Positions 48,594 to 58,944 of a stretch of 64,000 nucleotides of DNA are shown here, piece by piece. The position numbers and the translations under genes are program-made. The first letter of the stretch is position 1, and each line of letters starts with the position of its first letter. The DNA lies in assembly GCA_039602395.1 (NCBI GenBank), contig JBCNJP010000256.1, positions 39,659 through 103,658 on the forward strand, given 5' to 3'. The DNA comes from Deinandra increscens subsp. villosa. Lineage: Eukaryota > Streptophyta > Magnoliopsida > Asterales > Asteraceae. Under the pieces are notes generated by a model. That model saw only the letters and a program-made list of their open reading frames with translations, searched no databases and had not been told where the DNA came from.

Positions 48594-48962
48594 TGTTAGA
48601 GCATATTCCTATGCTACCGTGTGTCTCGTGTATTGTATCTAGTTTAGAGAGTTTGAGTGAGTCATAGTTGCAACATACCAAGGTGCCGTACCAAATGGTA
48701 CGCCGTACCAATTGGTACGCCCGTACCATATGGTATGCCAGTTGGTACGCTGGTAAGTGGCTAACTATAAATAGTTCATGTTATAGAGAGTTCAAATGAG
48801 TTCTGTCATTCTCTATCTCTTAACTATGTGTGTTTGAGTGTGTTTCTCTCTCTCTCTACATTGTAATCTCTTTAAGTGAATCAATAAAGCAAAGCTTTAT
48901 TTACATCCGTGTTCATCGATTAACCGAATCATGTAGTAGTATGATCCCACCGTGGTTTTACA
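48594..48962 (+). repeat. Element E 5' LTR
   Basis: 369 bp with TATA box TATAAATA (48766-48773). Palindromic CGTACCA/TGGTACG copies lie upstream of it (48690-48750). Confidence 0.95.
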
Positions 48963-49731
48963 AGTGGTATCAGAAGAATCCAGGTTGCTCTACTGCTGTG
49001 ATTTGATCCATTTTCGAGTTTTTAGAGAGAGAAAGCTTGGGTTTGGTGCATTTTTCATCAGATTTTCCCAATTCTCAGTGATTCCGAGGATAAAAATTAT
49101 TTCTGAGTGTTCCTAAAGTGTTTTCGCATCTTCCTGCTCCAATTTCCAGCTCAAAACTTCAAAATTTGTGAAAATCTGAAAATTTCAGTTTGGTTCGCTC
49201 GAAGAATAGTTGGTACGCCTCTGGTACGCTTCTGGTACGCAAGGAAATCTTCATCAGCTTCTGGTATGCTGAAATCTGGTCCGGAATACAATCTTCAAGT
49301 TTGGTGCGTGACGGTTACTTTCTGGTACGCTGGTAGTTACGCCGTACCAAATTGGTACGTTGCTCAAACTGGTACGCTGAGTTTTCTGGTCCGCTGATCT
49401 GATTTGGTCCGTAGGGTGGTACGCTGAAGATCTAGTACGTTTTTGGTCCGCTTTGTGTAATTGGTACGCTGGTTTTCTTGGTCCGCAGCTTGGTACGTTG
49501 GCAGAAAAGTGACATTCACTAAAACTGACGTAACTTGAGAACCGTTAAGAGTTACGGGAGCTAATACCAGCCAAAACGTTTGTCTCGATGAGATCTATAC
49601 TTTTACTGCCTAATGGCTAGTACCCCCCGGTTTGACCCCCAAAATCCGCTTGGAAGCCTCCGTTTTTGAGTTCGAAGTTTTGACATTCAACTTTTAACTT
49701 CAAAATGAGTGATTTTTAAGCGTTTCCAGCT
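48963..49731 (+). other. Element E leader with TGGTACGC repeats
   Basis: The primer site is at 48965-48976. About 15 copies of TGGTACGC, TGGTCCGC or variants lie at 49195-49500, the same motif as in the E LTR. Confidence 0.8.
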
Positions 49732-52700
49732 ATGCAAACCTCGATGCAAGCCATGATGAACTATGATAATAAAATCGGAACAACCCAAAAAGTTCCTAAA
49801 TCACTTCTATTGGAAGTTTATCATAATTGGAAGAAAATATTTGAATCTTACATATACTCACAAGATGTTGATTATTGGATTCCGATTGAAAAACAATATG
49901 AATATCCGCTGATTGCCAATACTTTACCAAATTCGATAAGTGATTTTGAGCCTGAAGAAAAGAAGGTATTCGCAAGGGAATAGAAAACTTATAGTTTTCT
50001 CACAATGGCATTACCCAAGTGATGCATCCGTTTAAGAATTTTCCAACATCGAAACAATTATGGGATGCTATTAAGGAAAGATGCGAGGGTAATGATCAGT
50101 ACAAAAACACTCGAAAGAAAGTTTTGAAGAAAGAGTTTAACAATTTGGGCTTTGTGAGAATGAAAAAATCACAGATTTGATTGCAAGGTTTTCACATTTA
50201 ATCAATGAACTTGACATTGTAGGTGTTAAGAAAGAAAATGATGAATTAAAGGAGAAATTCCTAGAAGCTCTTCCCAAAAAGTGGGAGAATTTTGTGATGA
50301 TGTTGTCTAATGATCCAAACTATTCAAGTTGGACATTCAATCAGCTGATAAGCAAATTACAAGCTCGGGAAATGGAATTACTTGTGAAAAAGTCAGCAAC
50401 TCCATTTGTTCAGAATCCTGAAATATATTTTGGAGAAAATTCTGCTACTGTGCATGCTAATACAAAGTCACATTCTATTTCAAGAAATAATCCATCGTTA
50501 ACAGCTTTTCTTGCTGGAAAGTCTGAAAATACTTGTTATTCTTCGGGTTGCAGTTTTACTATTCCTGATAGATCATCACGCAAGTCTACTTCTAATCAAG
50601 TAACTGCAGATCTAGCCGCTTTGTTGTCTGCTTTCATATCATCTTCATTTGGATCCATATTTAGTCAAATTGGTAATTCTTGTTTGGTTCCGAAGGATCT
50701 AAAACAGATGGATGATGATCAGCTAAATAAATTAGATTTGGATTGGCAGTTTGCTATGACTGTTGAAAAAGGAAGACGGTTTATTGACAAGCATGGCAAG
50801 AATTCTAAACTTCAAGGATGCAAACTGGGTTTAGATAAGTGTAAATTGAAATGTTACAAATGTTCTAAATTAGGACATTTTGCTCGAGAATGCAAGCAAT
50901 CTTCTTATAAACCAAGCACTTCAGATAGTCATAATCATAATAAAGATGCAAAGGCTTTAGTGGCTGAAGAGGGTTATGATTACGCTGCAGATTTTCCAGA
51001 TGAATCTGCATTTTTAGTTCATTTTCCAGAAAAATATGCATTAATGGCTACTATGCAAGGTGAATCAAGTGATTCTGAATTTCTGACAAGTGCATCTGAA
51101 ACAAGTGATTCTGAAGTTAGTGGGTATGAGTCAACATGTGAATTTTGTGCTCAAAAAGAGAGAAAGATTCGCGAATTGATTTCTGAAAAGGAAGGGTTGA
51201 TTGTTAAAAAAGAGAAGAAAGAAGAAGAGATAGAAGGTTACAAAAGAAAGTGTGAAGTTTCTGATGAGATTTTCAAAGCTAATGCAATGTTGCAACAAGA
51301 AAAGAAGGTGTTGATAGAAGAGGTTTTAGAGCTAAAAGCAAGATTGGATGAGATGGTTAGTGTCAATAAAGAAAAAACTCGAAGCTACAAAATGAAAATG
51401 CTGAGTTAGTTACAAAGGTTGAGAAATGGGAGTTCGAAGCAAAGGATGCTGTTGGAGATTTCGATGCATTGTATAAGAAATCAAAAGCAAGAGTGGAATC
51501 GCTTCTGATTACCAATTTTGAACTTCAGAAAGCTTATGATGAAATTATGGTTTCGAATAATGATTATTAAGTCCTCCAGTCAAAATTACAAGACAAAGTC
51601 ACCGATCTGACAAAAGAAAACAAATTGTTGACAAGAAATGTAGAGATTTATCAAGGAAATGTGGAAAAGGTTACACAGGAAATGTTTGATGCCCATGATA
51701 AAGTGAGAAGAGAAAAGTCTTTGTCTAACAGAGTTTCAGAACAGTTGATAGAATTAGAAAAGGCTTTGGGTGAAGCTCAAAAGAGGATATCAGATTTAAA
51801 TGTTCAAGTTCTGGATTTAAATCGTCAACTAAATAACTTGAAGAATTCACATTCTTTCACCAGTTATTTGTGCAACGACGAAAATTTCAAAAGAGTGTTT
51901 GGCGGTTAAGAATTCAATCAATTACCACCTCCATTGGTTCAAACTGATCCTCTAGCTGATGTCAAATCTTCTGAAACAATGGGTGATTATTCTGAATTTG
52001 CTTCTAAAGAATCTGAAAAGAAGAAATCAAAAGTTCCGAACAAGAAAGTGGAAAAGGAAGATAGTCTACTTGATAAATCGTCATAAAAGTTTGTTTCTGG
52101 TGGGTTTATTTCTGATGAGGGAGTCATTTTTGCTGATAATGTGATTGAGAAAAATGAGGGTTTGTTGAGTGAAGCACAAACTGCTGCTATGTTGGTTGAA
52201 GCCAACAAGTTGAAGGATATCAAAGCTGTATTTTCTCAAATGGCTAATGATGGTGTTTTGGTTCTCAAGCTGAATCGTCCAAATCTGGTTCTAAACGTTC
52301 TGGGTTAGGATACAAGAATCAGAAATCTGAGAAGCAGAATAAGAAGAATATGCCCAAGAAAGCTCCAAAAGAAAAGAAAGACACAAGCTTGGAACAAATT
52401 TATCATTTGGCTCAGGTGTTTATGTCTACAATGGAAAAAGGATTCGGAGGAAAGATTCAGAAGAAAGCTTCGTCTGCAAGTTCTTCTAGAGATGCTCAAA
52501 AAGTTAAGGATTCTTCATCATCTGGATCAAATTCCACACCTCGAAGTCCTACATAAAAATGGGTACATTCTAATCAATTTCAAAATTTTGATGATATTTT
52601 AATAGTTTTGATTCCGATGATAGATGTCATTCAGTTCAGGACAAACCACACTCTCAACGATCTTATCGTTTGTGCTACCAGTGTCGCCAAAAGGGACACA

Positions 52701-52897
52701 TGGCAAAGGATTGTCCTGAAATGGCCAAAAGATCATTTTCTAATAAATCTGCTACAGTTATAGATGAATCAGGCAGAATTTTTACTAATTCACCACCTTC
52801 AAAATCAAAATCTAAAATGAAACAATTTTTCAAATTTGATTCAAGTGTTGGTGGTTCATCACATGATGATGATTCTGTTAAAAATGAAATAGCATAA
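49732..52897 (+). pseudogene. Element E gag-like region (broken)
   Basis: It starts MQTSMQAMMNYDNKIGTTQ. The gag core NWKKIFESYIYSQDVDYWIP is followed by stops near 49981 and a frame change. The main open part is 50177-51409 (RFSHLINELDIVGVKKENDE, FLEALPKKWENFVMM). CCHC knuckle 1 is CYKCSKLGHFAREC (50852-50893), then acidic segments and coiled coils continuing at 51625-51909. Knuckle 2 is CYQCRQKGHMAKDC (52673-52714), intact, with stop at 52895-52897. No pol domain follows. It parallels A gag throughout. Confidence 0.85.
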
Positions 52898-53045
52898 ATG
52901 CAGTGGCGACCTAAGGTAGTTACCAAAGCTGCTAATGATTTTGTGGAACACACTGGTCGACCAGAAGCTGTGTGCTTCGGGTCATTTGAATACTAATTAT
53001 TTAAACCAGTGTGCAGGTTTCTTCATGAAGACCTGTTGGTGATTG

Positions 53046-53517
53046 TGTAAGTCCCGAAAACGGTCCTAACGCGATATCCAATCTCGATTGAGAGTGCGGA
53101 ATCCAAACAATCAAGTGATTCAAGTATAATCGAAATAGAACAATAATAACGATTAGAAAAGTAAATAACACGGTCCATCACAAACCGATTTAGAAGACAA
53201 ACACATTGAAATCTCTGGTTGCAATACACGAATTCGAAATTCTCCTCTAGAGAATTTCGTGAACACCCCTAGCCCCTTGTACGAAAAACAGCAACACCAG
53301 CAACCTATTCTAGACAATAATAGGTTCTATTTATAGGAGAGGACCAACTTGATAAACAAGTTATCCTCCTTACCCTAATTACACCCTAATTTCCGGATTT
53401 GACCATGTGGGCCTACTAAACTCCATCTAAACTCTTTCTAAATAAGCCCAAACAAGTCTCAAATGGCCCAATGACCCAATATATCCATAACCCAACTAAT
53501 TTTCACCTATTCTAACA
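53046..53517 (-). mobile_element. J: LTR in reverse orientation inside E
   Basis: On the minus strand it runs TGTTAGAATAGGTGAAAATT ... GGGACTTACA, 472 bp, with a TATA box (CTATAAATAGAACC, minus) and a layout like the D LTR (GGATTCCGCAC...GGATATCGCGT near the end). It contains no internal sequence, so it is probably a solo LTR. The flanks GATTG (53041-53045) and CATAG (53518-53522) are not a clean duplication. Confidence 0.7.
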
Positions 53518-53992
53518 CATAGGACTTCAAAATAATCTGCCAAGTGATGATTTAGTACACAAGCCACAAATTATTCCCTTACAGATTGTGAAGTTCAATG
53601 CTTCTAGCAGTTACTGATAGTGAAGTCTTCTGCTTAACTTAAATTGAATGCTTAACTAAAAGGTTGTCTGAAAGCTAAAAACTGAAAGGTATCCGTATCG
53701 ATTGGTCAATTTTCTTTCTTTAATGCATTTCGTATGTAGTTTAGGGGGAGCAAATTGAAAAACCAAAAATAGTGACTTTGTGTTTTTGTTAAAATGAAAA
53801 CCAAAAAATAGAGTTTTCATTTTAAGGGGGAGAAAAAAGGAAAAATACAAAAACATTGAAAAACAGAAAAAATACAAAAATATTGAAAAATGAGAAAATG
53901 ATCCGACATAATTGGGAAATGATGATATATTGGCTTATGTGTCTGACTCATGAATAAAATAGATGAAAAAAGCCATAGGATCTTTGCTCGAT

Positions 53993-54436
53993 GTGCTTGG
54001 TAGGCTCAACATTAAATCAGAAAGTATTCAGATGTGATAAATACATTAAATACAAATGCTTGACCTAGTGGACAACATCTTGATGCATATCTCAAGATAT
54101 CAAGAAAAAGATATGTGAAAAAGGAAAATGAGAAGTCACTGTGTATACATGTGTTCATTTTGCAAAGATTTAAACTTGTCTGATTTTATTTATTTTGTCA
54201 AACGATCGGACTTTCTCTGTGTGTCCACAAGACCGACCTGATTGTTGTTCGTTTGACGTTCTGCTTTATTTTCTTTGGTGTTTCGTATAACTCATTGGAC
54301 TTTCTCTGCGTGTACGGAAGTACCGACCTGATTGTTGTTGGGTTATACAGTTTCAACCTGTTTTATTTTCTTATTTTGTTAAATCCGAGACCTTATCTGC
54401 GTATCGAAAGATCGGCCTTAAGGTAGACGATTTAAC
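53993..54436 (+). other. Element E 3' region: conserved block and three stem-loop arms
   Basis: GTGCTTGGTAGGCTC lies near 53993-54007. Arm 1 is 54197-54257 (GTCAAACGA/TCGTTTGAC, inner GTC-CACAA-GAC). Arm 2 is 54285-54348 (GTATAACTC/GGGTTATAC, inner GTAC-GGAA-GTAC). Arm 3 is 54378-54436 (GTTAAATC/GATTTAAC, with ACCTTA/TAAGGT and inner ATC-GAAA-GAT). Arms 1 and 2 share ACTTTCTCTG...CGACCTGATTGTTGTT. Confidence 0.75.
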
Positions 54437-54840
54437 GTTTTTATTTCTTTTTGCATGGAACACAGTTGACTAAATCATGAATTCAATCATTATGTGATTA
54501 AATCACAGATGAAATCACAAAGTATGATACAAAAGAAAATACATATCACAAGAGAAGTTTTGCGCCAAGATTAAATTAATTTTCAAAAAGAAAAAGGAAA
54601 GCCGTGTTTCAGTCTTCTGAAATTGCAGGTTCTGTGTGACAAGACTCAAAGCATGGTGAAAGGGGGAGTATGTAATATCTTTCACAACTAGATATTGAAG
54701 TTCAAAGGTTTTTCAAGATTGATCCAGCCATGCAAACTCTATTTATGAAAAGATTTCAAGTTGAAGATCAGATGCAACTATGCTGAAGATTGAAGACTGA
54801 AGTTTAGTTAGATAGATAGATACCTAGATACACCAACGTT

Positions 54841-54849
54841 AAGGGGGAG
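54841..54849 (+). promoter_or_regulatory. Element E polypurine tract
   Basis: AAGGGGGAG just before the 3' LTR, identical in core to element A. Confidence 0.85.
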
Positions 54850-54851
54850 TT

Positions 54852-55218
54852 TGTTAGAGCATATTCCTATGCTACCGTGTGTCTCGTGTATTGTATCTAG
54901 TTTAGAGAGTTTCAGTGAGTCATAGTTGCAACATACCAAGGTGTCGTACCAAATGGTACGCCGTACCAATTGGTTCGCCCGTACCAAATGGTATGCCAGT
55001 TGGTACGCTGGTAAGTTGCTAACTATAAATAGTTCATGTTAGAGAGAGTTCAAATGAGTTCTGTCATTCTCTATCTTTTAACTGTGTGTGTTTGAGTGTG
55101 TTTCTCTGTCTCTACATTGTAATCTCTCTAAGTGAATCAATAAAGCAAAGCTTTATTTACATCCGTGTTCATCGATTAACCGAATCATGCAGTAGTAAGA
55201 TCCCTCCGTGGTTTTACA
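54852..55218 (+). repeat. Element E 3' LTR
   Basis: 367 bp. About 14 differences from the 5' LTR by eye (roughly 96% identity). Followed by TCAAC. Confidence 0.95.
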
Positions 55219-55429
55219 TCAACTTACCATAAAGTAATTTTGAAGTAATAATAATAATAATTTTGAACAGTGGAATAATAATAAAAGTATTTTTTAAAGT
55301 ATTAAACATAAATATCTTCCCATATAACTTCCTTTTTAAGTTGCATATAAAGTGCCTAAAACACCCATAGAAAAATATGAAATAACAAAGGACGTTCAGG
55401 TAATTAGGAGTGAACACATACCCTTTCTG

Positions 55430-56280
55430 GTAATTTGTGTGTTATATTCATGAAACTGGTTACAAAATTCGCAGCCCACGACTTTACATTTGTCGTTCAT
55501 TTCTGATCCCTAATTTTCTTCAACCTCTCTTTCGAACCCTAATTCATTGATTGATTTCGATTCACTCTTAACGCCCCAAAATTGATAGCGGATTTTTTCG
55601 ATTCTCGTCCTTTTCTATTTATTGAATCGGTTTCTAGATCAGGGCTTTCTTTTTGTTAATTTCTCATCCGATTCGTCAGATCTATCATCCGTTTGTATGA
55701 AAGAATTGGTTTCCTCTTGCGGATGCTTTGCAATCTGTTTTGATTCGTCAGATCTTGACTTTTATTTTGTTTTTTTTATCGATATAGGGTTTCTGAATCA
55801 AGTCCTTTCTTGTTGTTTAATCGTTTGTGAAACACATACGTCAAACGATGATCGCCCCTTCTCAAGAGGGACGACCATATTTCGTCGAAGATCGCTCTCC
55901 TCTCATCTCCGAATCAATTTGGGGAACACAAACTACCGTGATTGCAGGTTCATGTTAGTTTTTAAGACACGTAGATGTTTGTATGGTTCAAAGATCAATT
56001 TTTTTGGATGTGAAGATCCGAAGATCAAATGAATTTCTTCATGGGGTAAATAGGAATACATAGCAATTGATGATGGAGGATGTTTTTCCTGTGTGATATC
56101 ACAAAGTAATGATGATGGAGGAGTTAATGAAAATGGCGGATGAATTGGTGCAGGGAAATGGCGGTTGAATTGTTGTAGGGTAAAGGCGAAATGTAAGGGA
56201 GATAGAAATTTATGGCGGTTACTGGTAATAAGCATGGTGAAATTCGAAGCATTATTGGGTGGCACGTGAGGGAAATAAAG
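55430..56280 (+). pseudogene. possible captured host gene fragment in X
   Basis: Composition changes to a CT-rich, 5'-leader-like stretch (CTTCAACCTCTCTTTCGAAC, AACCCTAATTCATTG), then T-rich intron-like DNA ending ATCGATATAG. An ATG at 55848 opens 36 codons (MIAPSQEGRPYFVEDRSPLI, then SESIWGTQTTVIAGSC) to TAG at 55956-55958. The codon content looks protein-like and the context (leader, intron, first exon) suggests a fragment of a normal gene carried by X. The gene family is not recognised. Confidence 0.4.
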
Positions 56281-56360
56281 AAAGGTTAGGCACGTGATGT
56301 AATACTAAAAGTTAGTAAATGTGTAATAGGGGGAATAATGGTTTTAAAGTTATAGTATAA

Positions 56361-56690
56361 TTCTGTTATGTTTTATATTTGATAAATGTTAGATAAAAGG
56401 GGGTCGTTAGGCCCAAGCGTTGGAATAAACTTTCGAGGCAAAGGTAACACTTTTTGAAAAACATACTCACCAACGTAAGCTGACCTTTCCAAAACATATG
56501 TATGTCAGGTGATGACGATGTTTAATTCTGTTATGTTTATACTTGATAAATGTTTGATAAAAGGGGGCCGTTAGGCCCAAGCGTTGGAATAAACTTTCAA
56601 GGAAAAGGTAACACCTTTTGAAAAATATACTCACCAACGTAAGCTGACCTTTTCAAAAACATATGTATGTCAGGTGATGACGATGTTTAA
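56361..56690 (+). repeat. 165-bp tandem duplication in the G LTR
   Basis: Copies 56361-56525 and 56526-56690 each start TTCTGTTATGTTT and end GATGACGATGTTTAA, with a few differences. Confidence 0.9.
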
Positions 56691-56955
56691 GGTAGCAATG
56701 AAAGGACTCTGGTGAGGACAGACTAGGCAGGAAAGCTCTCAGGAAAGGACATGGTAACAGACTGGCAATTGACATAGATAAGATCTAGTTGTTAGTTTAT
56801 GTTGTATCTTCCTTACTGTTATACTTGGCTTATAAATAAATGAAAAGTTTTTAATTTTTTGCTGCTTAGTTATCTCTGTTGTACCATGTGTTCATGAGTA
56901 AATCCGACACGTGATCCCTCCTGGAGCCAAGACTGGGAGTGGGCGTCACACAAAC

Positions 56956-57267
56956 GTTTGGTGTATGTAAAGCTGAGCATTAGGAATCTCACGAAGACGC
57001 ATCTTCCCGAAGAATTGGCAGAATTATTCGACCGAAGAATCGTAGCAGTTTTGAAGAAATTCCACAAGCAGACAAGTCGGTAAGAAGGAAGCTCCAGAAC
57101 GAGATAGTTCATATGTCTAGAACTCGATAGATACACAGGTAAGCCCCGAATTAGCCTAGGAAATGAAAAGGAGGAGTTGAGAGATTTCCATCTTGAGTTT
57201 ATTGTGGGTTAAACAGGTTTCGAGGAAGAAACCTTGTTTAAGGGGGGGGGGGGGGGAGGGGTAGAGT
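56956..57267 (+). other. Element B internal region, right part, with poly-G polypurine tract
   Basis: A frame including THLPEELAELFDRRIVAVLK (about 56995-57053) resembles the end of gypsy pol (DRxV..L near the terminus), a weak match. The tract at 57239-57266 includes 15 consecutive G (57242-57256), then AGGGG, and borders the 3' LTR. Confidence 0.5.
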
Positions 57268-57289
57268 TGTAACACTCCAAATTTCATAG

Positions 57290-57333
<44 letters not shown>

Positions 57334-58897
57334 AATACGTTTTTATATTATAAATACGTGAGATTAATTGATAAATGTGGTAAGACTATGCATTAGATAA
57401 GTTATATGCGTTAGAAATACGTGTTTTATACCTAAAATAATAAAATATGCATAAAACGGATGTCTTAAACATTAAAGAAAGTAAAATATGAGATGAATAT
57501 GTGTTTATATGAATAACATGATGATACATGAATCATTTGATGGATATATACTTGTAAATACGTATGTTAACAGTTAACGAAAAAAGGGCTAAAAGCATAA
57601 TTATTATAAAGATATAAACGTATACAAGTATTATACGTATTTATATTTATTATGAGTATTTTGAAGCTTAGAAATTAGTAAAAATATATCCTAATATGAT
57701 TCATAACATAAAATGATAAGTATTGTAAAGTTTAAGGGGCTAGAACGTAAATTAGTGAAAGATATATATATATACATAAATATATAAATATATTCCTCAT
57801 TATATGTAACCAAACCTTAGAAAATGTTAGAAACATGTTTAGGAATGTTTTAGGACTTGAAACAATAACTACATCGAAAGATAAATGGTTAATACGCATT
57901 AAATAGAAGTTGGAGGACTAAAAGAGTAACTTATGTTAATATATATATGTATGTATATATATATATATAATCGTACGTGTCCCGAGCCTTAGAAACCTTT
58001 AGAAATGTACCCTTAAGTGTTTTATAGCATAAAATAACAATCAGTAGAAGTCTGGGGGGCTGAAATGCAATAAAAAAGTTTCAAGGACCAAAATTGTCAA
58101 AATGAAAAAGTTGGCTCGCGATACGCGAGACCTACAGCGACCAGATTCTTCCTTTGGACCCGGTTTTAGCCACGAGTTCAAACTTGCAGACCAAGATTAA
58201 CCCATCTACTCGTCGAATTCGATCCTTTACTCACCCCTACACATGTTAGTACCTCTGGACGCATCTCATACTATAAATTGAAGCTCCAATTTGGCTTAAA
58301 CACTCACCAATTCAATTCACTAATTTCTCTTCTAAAAATCCTAAGAACACCCAGAAACTTCATCAGTCGAATACGAGCAAACCAGGAGGATTCAAGAGCT
58401 GAATTTCTGCAGTCAAGGATCATTAGGTAAGGTCTAAGATAACCTCTTTAAGTTTTGGCTAAATCGATCTCTAAATATGTTTTCTAAAAATGTGTTAAAA
58501 TTAGGGTTCTTGAGCTTATTTTGTAAAAATTGGGTAATCGGGTTGGAATTAGGGTCTGAATTCTTTTAAGTAATCCTAAAATAATGTGTTTTAATAAAGC
58601 CCGAAGTCTATTTCACAATTGGAAAAGGTTTGGTAATGGTTTTGTTAATTAATGGGTCAAAATTAGGGTTTTCATAATGTTGTTCTGCCCAAATTGAGTA
58701 AACGATGTTGAATTAAGTTTTGATATTTTAAAGCATAATATAAAATGTTATAATGGATAATTCCCTAAGTTGGTTTGAAATAAAAATGAGTTTTCATAAT
58801 AAAACGAGAAATACGTGAAATTAGGGTTTCTAAAGATGAATAATTAATATAAAATAACCCGGAGGGTATAGGGACTTGATTTTTGGTCTAATAACAT

Positions 58898-58944
<47 letters not shown>

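Larger units (their letters stand above)
48590..55218 (+). mobile_element. Element E: gag-only copia-type LTR retrotransposon, 6.6 kb
   Basis: The target duplication TCAAC is at 48585-48589 and 55219-55223. LTRs are 48594-48962 and 54852-55218, TGTTAGAGCAT...GGTTTTACA; four extra bases (TGTT, 48590-48593) separate duplication and LTR at the left. Primer site TGGTATCAGAAG follows the 5' LTR, and AAGGGGGAG precedes the 3' LTR. Contents are a gag-like region with two CCHC knuckles, LTR J inserted in reverse, and three stem-loop arms. No protease, integrase or RT is seen. It is a close relative of A. Confidence 0.9.
48166..56340. mobile_element. X: unclassified insertion in G, itself carrying element E
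   Basis: X sequence is about 48166-48585 plus 55224-56340 (about 1.5 kb) and matches none of the other gypsy LTRs. Near the left edge is TATTCGCGCGTTGCTGCGG, a GC hairpin like those near some plant Helitron ends, but no TC/CTRR termini, terminal repeats or target duplication could be fixed. Edges are approximate. An imperfect ~80-bp direct repeat lies on both sides of E (about 48505-48584 and 55270-55340). Confidence 0.4.
18972..56950 (+). mobile_element. G: solo gypsy LTR, split by nested insertions C, D and X/E
   Basis: It starts TGTAACACCCCAAAATTTC at 18972 and ends TGGGAGTGGGCGTCACA at 56950, with identical 5-bp flanks CAAAC (18967-18971 and 56951-56955). Its own pieces are 18972-19161, 31880-32045, 44892 to about 48165, and about 56340-56950. 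They follow the order of the other gypsy LTRs (CTCGCG palindromes at 45603-45637, CTATAAAGGGGG TATA region near 45746, U5 end). C landed about 190 bp and D about 356 bp into it. Confidence 0.8.

Noticed and set aside
55622..56032. 136-codon plus-strand ORF
   Set aside because: It crosses the intron-like T-rich stretch and uses a different frame from the protein-like exon at 55848.
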